Shown: piece by piece, positions 24,001 to 32,153 of the stretch
Layout: every line of letters begins with the position of its first letter
Numbering within the stretch: the stretch's first letter is position 1
Program-made: the position numbers and the translations under genes
The notes under the pieces: model-generated
What the model was told of the DNA's origin: nothing
What the model saw: the letters and a program-made list of their open reading frames with translations, nothing else
The model's database searches: none
Assembly (NCBI GenBank): GCA_014529385.2
Contig: CM043945.1
Location: 3,756,312-3,820,311, forward strand
Reading direction: 5' to 3'
DNA: 64,000 nucleotides
Source of the DNA: Adiantum capillus-veneris
Taxonomy: Eukaryota; Streptophyta; Polypodiopsida; Polypodiales; Pteridaceae

Positions 24001-24721
24001 ATGAAGTAGGTATGCCATGCCTTTTGATATCTGTGCACCATGCAGTTTTCATCTGATTCATAGTTTCCAACATGCTCAAATGAGCCCCTTGCTGGTCGAC
24101 ATGATATTGTTATGTAATGGTTGTCCAGTCCCCCTTTGGTGCAATGGCTCTGGGAGGGAGACTCTTCAAGAAGATCCTAACTGATCCATGCCGAGGGGAT
24201 CCTCGGATCACAAGATTGTCCTTCATCTTGTTCCACCGTTTTACATCATGCATGCCGACATTGTGCAGCATACCCAATGTTGGCTTACAAATCCCTTGAA
24301 GATCTAATAGCATAAGGTCATAGCTCTCCCGAGAAAAGCTAAAGAAATGGTGAGAAGCATGCAACTTTGGGTCAAAATGGGTCACGGGTTTCCTCCTATG
24401 GATTGAATCTGCAAGGAAGGTTGAAGGGAATTCGGTAAACTCCTTTACTTGGTCACCACCACTAGAATGGGATCCTGATTCCATGGAAGCACTACTTGAC
24501 CTTGTTGATGACGAGTTTCCTTCCTCCAACTCCTCATTCAAATCAAATATATGATATTGCTTTTGTTTCTCCCCATCCTCGAAAGCATCCAATCGTGCCT
24601 CCATCCTGCCCGGCATCCCTCGATCTCCCTCTGCCTTCCAGGTTACGTTTAGGTCAATGGACTGCATAACTTGTTTTGCCTCCCAAGGTACATTGAGGTC
24701 CAGCATTTGTCTGCTCTCCAT
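21092..24721 (-). pseudogene. MuDRA-like transposase with six stops
   Basis: Catalyses cut-and-paste transposition of Mutator elements (MULE DDE superfamily). ATG at 24721. The N-terminus has repeated DLN motifs (LDLNVP, IDLNV, FDLNEE). A segment with H...C-x2-C (HLSMLE..NCQVCKKD) follows, then a Cys/His DNA-binding region (YYVCHRGG..KKCGCPFKTKV..HEGH). The DDE core lies at about 22640-23160, with AVDSTVKTNVYGLPLY (first Asp), VIDKCPQELNAI (second Asp) and CWFHVKKAW. A later TTNLVERLWQYVKYTLL segment is followed by the SWIM finger CDCPDWSSQCKH (about 22006-21971), a basic stretch and a C-x2-C zinc-ribbon-like tail. Introns are evident near 23372-23311, 23240-23163 and possibly 22272-22224. 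In-frame stops lie at 24110, 23924, 23070, 22890, 22743 and 22518, each one C:G to T:A change from a sense codon. The copy is dead unless suppressed, although the domains remain well conserved. Confidence 0.85.
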
Positions 24722-24889
24722 ACCTGTTGTGGCTTCTTCCCTCTACCCTCCTGCCTCTCAGAGATAATGCGTGGCCTCTCTGCCCAAACCCCAACAGCGT
24801 GGCCTCCCCGCCTATCGACCCCCCTGAAAAGCGTCCCAAATTCAAATTTCCACCCTGATGACATGGCACTTCCCTCAGCCTTATCCCGC

Positions 24890-25046
24890 TTGAATTTGGC
24901 CAGCCTGCCCAGCCCCCCCCGCTATCCAGGTTTAGTTTTTAAAGGTATACACGGTCCAGATCCCCTCGATAAGCCCCAGTCCAGTTCCCTGCCATTGATC
25001 CCCTTACCCCCCCTCTTTAAATGCTATGTGTTACATAGTCCTGAGG
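24890..25046 (-). repeat. MULE right terminal inverted repeat
   Basis: About 157 bp, complementary to 14920-15079 and ending GTCCTGAGG. The transposase start codon (24721) lies about 170 bp inside it, so the repeat probably carries or borders the promoter. Confidence 0.9.
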
Positions 25047-25298
25047 CCTGGCACGTGCTCAATGCTCATAAGAGCCTACTCATGTTTCTATTTCTTGCTC
25101 CCAAATTTTCCAAATCATTCATGCCTCCTTGGCCGTCGTCACAAACCAATCTCATCTCAAGACTCATGAGTGAGTGCGCACAGAGTAATCATGGCATTCA
25201 TCGTCAAGCATTTAAGCCTTTGTCACCTGCTTTGTAGATTTTCTTTTTTTTTCTTTTTTCTTTTTTCTTTTTTCTTTTTGGGGGTGGGGGCATGTGGG
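25047..25298. other. Spacer between MULE and MITE array
   Basis: Begins with the right target duplication. It contains a pyrimidine-rich tract (TTTTC repeats, 25228-25278) and then a G-rich stretch (25279-25298) bordering the first small element. Confidence 0.6.
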
Positions 25299-25715
25299 CC
25301 TCAGGACTAAGTGGCACGGGCATGGGAGGGTGAGATCTACGGCCGGAGGATTGTGGGCCGTAGATCCCAGTGGCGACGCCGAAAATACCTTAGTTTACTT
25401 TTTATAATTATAAAAAGTAAACTAGGGTACCCTAAATTACTTTCGGCTGTCGTCCTTGTGCATACATGTTATAAGTAAATTAGGGTCCCCACGTTTCACA
25501 ACGCGCGCATGGCGTAGTGGTTAGGGTGTGCGCCTCTCATGGGTGAGGTCACGGGTTCAAAACTCACGTGGGTACCCTAGTTTACTTTCAAAACTCGGGT
25601 ACCCTAGTTTACTTTTTACAAAAGTAATTTAGGGTACCCGCATTCCAGATCTACGGCCCACAATCCCCCGGCCGTAGATCCCACGCTCCCAGGCCCGTGT
25701 CACTTAGTCCTGAGG
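25299..25715 (+). mobile_element. Small TIR element 1 with tRNA-like core
   Basis: 417 bp. Inverted repeats of 68 bp (five mismatches) start CCTCAGGACTAAGTG and end GGCCGTAGATC. The first 11 bases equal the large MULE's terminus. Each repeat contains its own stem, GATCTACGGCC..GGCCGTAGATC. Inside, GTAAACTAGGGTACC words in both orientations flank a tRNA-like core with an A-box-like TGGCGTAGTGG (25510-25520) and B-box-like GGTTCAAAAC (25554-25563). Target duplication is unclear because G runs lie outside. Probably a non-autonomous MULE-type MITE. Confidence 0.75.
25503..25570 (+). other. tRNA-like core of element 1
   Basis: A-box-like TGGCGTAGTGG and B-box-like GGTTCAAAAC are 33 bp apart, the geometry of an RNA polymerase III internal promoter. 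It does not fold into an obvious functional tRNA and is read as a tRNA-derived segment, not a gene. Confidence 0.55.
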
Positions 25716-25745
25716 GTGGGGGGGGGGGGGGGGGGGGGGGGGAGG
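25716..25745. repeat. G-run spacer between elements 1 and 2
   Basis: GTGGG followed by about 23 more G, then AGG. It is one of five G or C tracts bordering the small elements. Confidence 0.8.
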
Positions 25746-26188
25746 TTCGTCACTATATGGCACGGCTTTGGCCAGGGGGGATCTAGGGCCCAAATTTGGG
25801 GGCGCGAGGCGGTTTTAATTTCGGCCGTCAGATCACGCAGTGAACTGGGGGTGAACTCGGGGCAAAAATGGCGCCCCAAGTTCACTCCTAGTTCACCCGC
25901 CTAACGGCAAGTGGGTCGAACCTGAGACGTCTCAGTTGCCACACGAATGCCCTACCATCACGCTAGCGCACGTCGCTGTCCATGTTAGCATGGCACATGA
26001 TCATACCCTATTTTAGGCGCCCTTAGTTCACCCCAGGTTCACCCACCCCTAGCTTACTCGCCCCTAGTTCACCCTCAGTTCACCCCTAGTTCACTTTGTG
26101 ATCCGACGGTGGAAATTAAAGCCGCCTCACGCCCCAAATTTGGGCCCTACATACCCTCTGACCCAGAGCCGTGCCATATAGTGACGAG
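25746..26188 (-). mobile_element. Small TIR element 2 with tRNA-like core
   Basis: 443 bp. Inverted repeats of about 100 bp start CGTCACTATATGGCACGG and contain GGGCCCAAATTTGGG and a GCCGTCAGATCAC word. Between them are repeated GTGAACTAGGGG motifs and a tRNA-like core on the minus strand (B-box complement GGGTCGAACC at 25913-25922; A-box TAGCGTGATGG at about 25955-25965). It is an inverted copy of element 3. Confidence 0.8.
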
Positions 26189-26202
26189 GCCCCCCTCCCC
26201 CC
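26189..26202. repeat. C-run spacer between elements 2 and 3
   Basis: GCCCCCCTCCCCCC at the centre of the inverted pair. Confidence 0.8.
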
Positions 26203-26656
26203 CTCGTCACTATAAGGCACGGCTCTGGGTCAGAGGGGATCTAGGGCCCAAATTTGGGACGTGAGGCGGCTTTAATTTCCGTCGTCGGATCACAAAGTGA
26301 ACTAGGGGTGGGTGAACTAGGGGTGAACTGAGGGTGAACTAGGGGCGAGTAAGCTAGGGGTGGGTGAACCGGGGGTGAACTAGGGGCGCCTAAAATAGGG
26401 TATGATCATGTGCCATGCCAACATGGACAGCGACGCGTGCTAGCGTGGTGGTAGGGCATTCGTGTGGCAACCGAGACGTCCTAGGTTCGACCCACACCCC
26501 GCTAGGCGGGTGAACTAGGAGTGAACTTGGGGCGCCATTTTTGCCCCTAGTTCACCCCCAGTTCTCTGCGTGATCCAACGAAATTAAAACCGCCTCGCGC
26601 CCCCAAATTTGGGCCCTGGATCCCCCCTAGCCAGAGCCGTGCCATATAGTGACGAG
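26203..26656 (+). mobile_element. Small TIR element 3 with tRNA-like core
   Basis: 454 bp, with the same structure as element 2 in opposite orientation: about 100-bp inverted repeats ending CTCGTCACTATA/TATAGTGACGAG, six or seven GTGAACTAGGGG-type words on the left, and a tRNA-like core with A-box TAGCGTGGTGG (26441-26451) and B-box GGTTCGACCC (26484-26493). The B-box here is the closest to a true tRNA consensus. Confidence 0.8.
26430..26500 (+). other. tRNA-like core of element 3
   Basis: A-box and B-box-like sequences are spaced 32 bp apart. No complete cloverleaf with a credible anticodon arm could be drawn by eye, so it is not called as a tRNA gene. Confidence 0.5.
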
Positions 26657-26674
26657 CGGGGGGGGAGGGGGCTC
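26657..26674. repeat. G-run spacer between elements 3 and 4
   Basis: CGGGGGGGGAGGGGG-type tract between two element ends. Confidence 0.8.
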
Positions 26675-27068
26675 CACACTATCTCGCACAGGCATGCTCA
26701 AAGAGGATCGATGGTTGAGGTGATGTGTGCCGTCAGATGCGTATTTGGTAAATTCGGGGCGTTTGGTAAATTCGGACAGGCTTGTAAATTCGGGTCGATC
26801 CGCACTCCATGTCTTGAAACCCCGACCTCTCCACCACAAGCCATGTGCACTAACCACTACGCCCTCATGCGTACGTTGAAATATAGGAGATTCAAGTATG
26901 TCATATTGTAAGTGTCAGCCGATTAGAAAAATCGGGGCAAATTTGTAAATTCGAGCAAACTGGTAAATTCGGGGCAACCTCAGATCTGACGGTCCATGAT
27001 TGACACGCCCCGCCTTTTTGTCCTCCACCATTGATCCCATTTGACCATGCTTGTGTGATATAGTGATG
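26675..27068 (-). mobile_element. Small TIR element 4 with tRNA-like core
   Basis: About 394 bp. Inverted repeats of about 45 bp (left CACACTATCTCGCACAGGCA; right complement ATCACTATATCACACAAGCA) are followed by a GCCGTCAGAT word on each side. Inside are five GGTAAATTCGGGG-type words and a minus-strand tRNA-like core (A-box GGGCGTAGTGG at 26853-26863; B-box GGGTTTCAAGAC near 26812-26823). The architecture matches elements 1-3 although the sequence differs. Confidence 0.7.
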
Positions 27069-27089
27069 AAGGGGGGGGGGGAGGGGGTC
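27069..27089. repeat. G-run spacer after element 4
   Basis: AAGGGGGGGGGGGAGGGGG-type tract ending the array. Confidence 0.8.
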
Positions 27090-27575
27090 AGAGTCCTGAC
27101 TGCCTGCAACCCCATGCGTTTTGTCGAGGTAGAGAATCCCCATTCATTCCAAAAAAAGAGCAAAGTGTCCAGACCTGCCACGGGCATGGGCGGCCTCTCC
27201 CCCAAGGAACAAAACCAAGTAGAAGTTCTTTGCAGCACAAAATATGGGCAGTTCTTCGATCTCTGATCTTTGGCTGCGCAAGCCAATCATCTAGCCGTGA
27301 GCTTCCATCTTGTTCGTTGCCTTTATCAGGTTCCTTACTTCTGTTACACCGCTTATAGTGTCAATGAGCCAAAATTGGCATAGTTACAAAAGGAAGGCAT
27401 AGGTAGGGTAAAGGAGACATTTTGTTGTAAAATAGTAATTTTTAGGGGGATTTTCAAATCTAATCATTTTCAATATTTACAAATTACACTAGTCTATACC
27501 ATGCCGTAATGGGCGCAATGTCGAAGCACGTAGATTTGGAACAGTATAGACTGGATGTGAGAAGGATGGATCAAC

Positions 27576-27622
<47 letters not shown>

Positions 27623-28337
27623 ACTTTAAAGCGAAGAAAACGCTAAAGGCAAAATGAAGGAGAAGAGAAACACAAATGGACCAATGGGAAGTCTACCACC
27701 TCTTTATATGGACACAAAAGGTCTTTGGACTTTCCACCTTCTTATGTCTTTTGAATTTTCACCTTCATGTGTCTTTTCATTTCTTAAACTCTCCCTTCAC
27801 TTACGCACTTAAGATGTTTCCAAAGAATTTGTATTTTTTCGAGATTGGGGAGACCTAATAGCCTCCTTATGAAAAGTAGAACCAAAATCGATAATTTTTA
27901 GATTTTTTTTTAATGCACCATTTGAGCTCCTTTTTTAGGCTTTATACAGCATTAGAGACACTCAAGTCCCAGTAATAATACACTTTTCAACAAATCGCAA
28001 CATCACACATAAGCGAGATGTAAAGTGTGGGTTTTGTCCTAGACTCTAAGTGAATGAGGAAAAAGGTAGCATAGTCCCCCATGTAAAGGAGTCAAGCTGT
28101 AGAGCTACTTAAAGCTCACTTTCATGAATAAACAACACAATTCAAGTTTGCAGTGCATGCTTGTCTATGGTGAGCCTGTGCTAAGCTAAGTCAATACTCA
28201 AGATTGTATTTATGAGTCCAAGCTAATCTATCTTGAAACCTAATTCACTTGAGTAATAATCTTGTTACACACACTCACACGCTTGCACTATTTTTCTCTA
28301 TCACCCCCCTTAGCTAGCACGATCCTATTCCCATCAG
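27090..28337. other. Unassigned, with probable LTR at right end
   Basis: No gene. There is a (GA)n microsatellite at 27578-27619. The rightmost part precedes a tRNA-Met primer site, so some of it is probably an LTR, but its left end could not be found. Confidence 0.4.
27578..27619. repeat. (GA)n microsatellite
   Basis: About 20 GA units. Confidence 0.9.
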
Positions 28338-28350
28338 TGGTATCAGAGCC
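28338..28350 (+). other. tRNA-Met primer-binding site (orphan)
   Basis: TGGTATCAGAGCC, the initiator tRNA-Met primer site of plant Copia elements. Only about 40 bp of its leader remain before another Copia LTR begins at 28393, so one element was inserted into the other. Confidence 0.75.
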
Positions 28351-28392
28351 ATGGGGTGCTAGCTAGGCTCATTGCTATGCACTTATATTACT

Positions 28393-28619
28393 TGTTACCA
28401 TATACATGTGGCAGTGATCTGTGTGAACACACTAGGACCTTCGGGGCATTTTTTCCCTCTTGAGGAGGTTTTTTTCCCCGTGCATTGTATATACGCCCAT
28501 CATTCTAGGGCTATCTATCTTTCCATTGCACGCTAAGTAATACATTCTTTGTTGTGTGCCTTGAGCTTCCTTCATCTTCTCCAAGCTGTGTGTGTTTTTT
28601 TGCAACCCTAATTCCAACA
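28393..28619 (+). repeat. 5' LTR of Copia copy A
   Basis: 227 bp, TGTTACCATATAC to ATTCCAACA. It aligns over its full length with the LTR at 60185-60411 with scattered differences, which sets both boundaries. Confidence 0.9.
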
Positions 28620-28621
28620 AT

Positions 28622-28633
28622 TGGTATCAGAGC
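28622..28633 (+). other. Primer-binding site of Copia copy A
   Basis: TGGTATCAGAGC two bases after the LTR, matching initiator tRNA-Met. Confidence 0.85.
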
Positions 28634-29433
28634 AGGTCACATCCTCCCGGGCTTAGTCGCCAGCAGCTCCAGCACACGCCTACTCACTTTCTCCAATTTT
28701 AGTGAGCTTTGGCAAGCGTTCGCATGTCGACAAAAATTTTGGTTTGCTCAAATTTTGATTCGGGCTCATTTCAACCTCCATTTCCACTACAGCTAGGGGT
28801 CTGCACAGGCAATTTCATCTTTTTGTGCAAAATTTTTGTCAGTGCCAATTACTACATAACATGTCCCATACAGTCTACTGTGAGTTGTGTTGTCATAAAA
28901 CCTAATATCTAACCAACCCAAATGATTTTCTCATATTAAACTGACCATTTAATGTGGGAGAATAAATGGGAACAAGGGTTAAGATATAGACATGTGCTTA
29001 TAGATCTATCTCAACATGGGGCCAATGGTAAAGGGGCCCAAATGAGAGATGGTCTATCAAAGAGCAAGGCTAACCAATGGAGCATAAGACCTTAGGGTTA
29101 GCTTCATTGAAGACCTCCAATAGTTAGTGTAAAAGTCCTTTGACCTTAGGTAAAGCTAGAGTTGAGCTTGAGGTGGGAACCCAGCCCAAGCTTAAGGTTC
29201 TCTTGCAAAAGTATTGTTCATGCCAAGTTAACTAAATGCTATGTTTATGTTGCTACCATCAATTATGTTCACCCGCTATGCTCACAAAGTAATTTCACAA
29301 AAGTACTCTCTCTAATTTCCGCTACTCTCGAGTTAATAGGCCAATTCCATTACATGTGCTATATAGCATGTGCTGGTCTCACTTAGTTTCTCCTCATTTC
29401 GAGTAGTTTTCACATTAGGTGCAGGTATTTTCC
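28634..29433 (+). other. Copia copy A leader with insertion
   Basis: The ends match the 360-bp leader of copy C (60426-60773). The middle, roughly 28880-29355, is extra sequence of about 470 bp absent from copy C. I do not recognise it and see no clear target duplication. Confidence 0.6.
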
Positions 29434-29683
29434 ATGGTTGACAACAATACAAATGTGTTCAAGATGTTTACTGCTGGGGACAGATTGGATGGGGACAATT
29501 ACCATATGTGGGCTTACATGATCCAACATGTTCTTGTGTCAAAGGGTGTTTGGAATATTGTGCAGAGCATTGATCTACGTTATGGTTATGAGGATGTAGG
29601 CAATGTTGAGAATGTTGCAGGTCTTGCTGCAAGGATTACTGTTGTTAGAGTTGTTTTGCCTACGACAGAACAAGCTCGTTGGC
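29434..29683 (+). pseudogene. Copia copy A gag, truncated
   Basis: Starts MVDNNTNVFKMFTAGDRLDG and aligns with the first 85 or so codons of the gag at 60774. The match stops at QARW, where a minus-strand LTR begins at 29684. The frame is open to that point. Confidence 0.85.
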
Positions 29684-29911
29684 TGTGCGCGTATGTCACA
29701 CGTGTCAATGCAAGGAACTTGCCAATACACTGTGTGCGAGCCACATATGGCTCCAAGCACGCAACTAGCCTAAACTAGTAAGCTCAAAGAAGACGATGGT
29801 GTGTCACTCACCGCTCTACACTTGTTGTCGTGGAGGATTCCTCGCCGCGAAGAAGAGGGAGACGCCGCTACGTCGCGCTCAACCGCCTCGCCGTTGTCGT
29901 GCTGCCGCAAT

Positions 29912-29951
<40 letters not shown>

Positions 29952-30263
29952 ACGCATACACACACACACACAAGGAGATGAATAAGAAGAAGATGGAGAT
30001 GGAGCAAGAGCACTCTTCAATTGCACAAATGAGAGAATGAGTGAATTTTAGGTTTAGTTGACTTTTACATGAGCTCGCCCCATTCTCACTTGGGCGCCCA
30101 TGCTTAGCCAATTAATCCCTTGAATGTTCCAATTAGAGTGCGCCTCTCATCGACGATCACTCTTATCCTTTTCCTATTGGACCGACAAGCTCGGTACTTG
30201 ACTCTACCAAATAAATAATACGGCGTCTATCTTAGGTGATAGGAAGGTGTGTGAGGGTTAACA
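29684..30263 (-). repeat. LTR on minus strand
   Basis: 580 bp reading TGTTAACCC..GCGCACA on the minus strand. It is preceded (at 30264-30275) by the purine tract AGGAAGGGGGACA, so this is the 3' LTR of a minus-strand element whose body lies to the right. It contains a (CT)n run at 29911-29948 and a short CA run. The left boundary is set by the abrupt end of Copia gag homology. Confidence 0.65.
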
Positions 30264-30415
30264 TGTCCCCCTTCCTGATGTAGATTCCGTCCTCGGAAGC
30301 TATTGAGTTGACTCTCGTTCGTCGAGGTGGAAGAGCATTTGAGATGAATGTCCTTAGCCTTCTTCAGTCACTGCGAAATCAAACAACATTGGCACAATAA
30401 TTGCATTCTCATATA

Positions 30416-30662
30416 CAATTAAAAAGCATATGCAATTGTAGACAGACAATTTGATTGGTAACAGAATTTAAACCATTTGTCAAATTGCAAATTGCAATAT
30501 AATCAAACACATAAAAATAATCAAACAATATAATCAAATTGCAAATATAATCTACAATTGCAATTAAAAAGCATATGCAATTGTAGACAGACAATTTGAT
30601 TGGTAACAGAATTTAAACCATTTGTCAAATTGCAAATTGCAATATAATCAAACACATAAACA
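30416..30662 (+). repeat. 145-bp-period direct duplication
   Basis: Two copies of about 103 bp (30416-30518 and 30561-30662) start CAATTAAAAAGCATATGCAA and are virtually identical. The region is AT-rich and non-coding. Confidence 0.85.
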
Positions 30663-32023
30663 ATTGTAAAGATAAAACATTAAACAAGTCTGGGATCGCT
30701 AATTTAACGGTCGAAAGGCACTAAAGATCGACTATTAATACCATGGGCAAGCTTCTCAATTTTCTTTGGTCAATTAAGTTGTTTAATCGCGAGAGCCAAG
30801 TATTTCATGTTTGAGGACTGACTAGAGGCTATACCTAGAAGACCTTGTAGTTAAGCTACGATAAAAGGAATTGCTCATGAAATCATCGCCTAACTTATTT
30901 CCTTTTCTTTGACCCCCCAAAGTATTTTCACAGTGATTCAATATTGATGTGTGTGCTTATTTTGTATGCCTTGGGTCTTTTGCTTTTCAAGGAAAAGCGC
31001 CCACACTGAGAACCTCTAGGGCTCTAGTACCATAGGCGATACATGTGAGTGAAGTACCAAATCAAGCTGAGATTTCTCTTCCAGCTTAAAATTTTACATT
31101 GTGGCACTTTGATTTTTTTGTTTGTTCGTTTTCAGCATTTTAATTTTGTAACTTTGGGGGGTCATATAACATTGTTACCCTCCCCAGGCTCATCACACTA
31201 GTAAACTCCCTTTATATTACTTAAGCTAAAGGTCAGTAGGGACTAAGCCCACTAGAAAACCCTAGTACATTGCACACAATGCTGCCTAAATTGGATTAAG
31301 AACCTAAGTAACCATTGATTATTAGAAAGGCATTCCCCATGGTATTAACAGAAGATTTGTAACACCTAGCTTGGTCAAACTAGCTTAGTCGGACTGCTTG
31401 ATTTTTAAACCTAAACAAGTGATTATGACAAAAAATTACATTGAATTTAATGTTTCATACTAAGAAAATGCACTGAATATTATACTACCAATCACAATTA
31501 AAGCAAACAAACATGGATGCAAAAAGATAAGGGGCAATGCTCATGGACAAGAAACACTTGTTTGTGTTGATGATCGTGCTTGATTTGAAAAGTGGATGAG
31601 AGAAAGATTCTATGAAGGTCCAAATCCTAACCGCAGCAACATGTTCCTGTACACACGAGGAAACACAAAGAATACCTCTATGAGCCACATCAGTGGGAAG
31701 AAAGAACTTTGCTAATCACTAAACTCTAAAACACAAACACTCTTATTATGCTAATCCTACCTACCCTCCATCACTCGAGTGATGAGGATCAAAGGTGTTT
31801 TATGACATAGGTTTCTGTTTCAGTGTACCGGATGTGAATGTGTAGGTCTGGGTCAATGTTTTGACTTTTATTGTGCATACTCGTTTGCTAATTGCTCTTG
31901 CTCTTTATTATTTTTTCTTTTTGTGAGTATAAGGCTTTATATGTACATTCCCTAAGATTGTGAGATTGAGAGGTCACGGAGAAGGTTGAGAGGGGAGTGA
32001 GTGAATGATGGATGTCATCAAAC
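30663..32023. other. Retroelement debris, minus-strand LTR at right
   Basis: No genes. The right end is the start of another minus-strand LTR (TGTTTGATGAC reading leftward from 32024) behind a purine tract at 32025-32040. I could not fix where that LTR ends. An AATAAA-type signal lies in it on the minus strand. Confidence 0.45.
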
Positions 32024-32024
32024 A

Positions 32025-32040
32025 CTCCCCCCTTCCTTGG
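32025..32040 (-). other. Polypurine tract
   Basis: CCAAGGAAGGGGGGAG on the minus strand is immediately followed by TGTTTGATGAC. It marks the 3' end of the internal region of a minus-strand retroelement. Confidence 0.65.
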
Positions 32041-32153
32041 GTAGATCATACCTTTTGGAATGATGTCGTCACTTTTTGAAACCAATTGTTTCAATTGGTA
32101 ATAGGTGAGGATGTTTGCCAGTAGTTTTCTATTACCTTAGGTGCCTCATCGAG

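Larger units (their letters stand above)
14920..25046. mobile_element. Mutator-like element carrying a Ulp1-like gene
   Basis: A complete class II transposon of about 10.1 kb. Its ends are long inverted repeats (14920-15079 and 24890-25046) starting CCTCAGGACTAT. It is bordered by CCTGGCACC (14911-14919) and CCTGGCACG (25047-25055), a 9-bp target duplication with one mismatch, the length typical of Mutator. Inside are two convergent genes, a C48 (Ulp1/SENP-like) protease gene on the left (plus) and a MuDRA-type transposase on the right (minus), with a minisatellite between their 3' ends. MULEs with a captured Ulp1 domain are known in plants as the Kaonashi (KI) type; assignment to that group is inferred from content. 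The transposase has at least six stops, so this copy is probably not autonomous now. Confidence 0.9.

Noticed and set aside
25503-25570. tRNA gene
   Set aside because: A- and B-box-like words are present, but no convincing cloverleaf, anticodon arm or terminator was found. Kept as a tRNA-like core.
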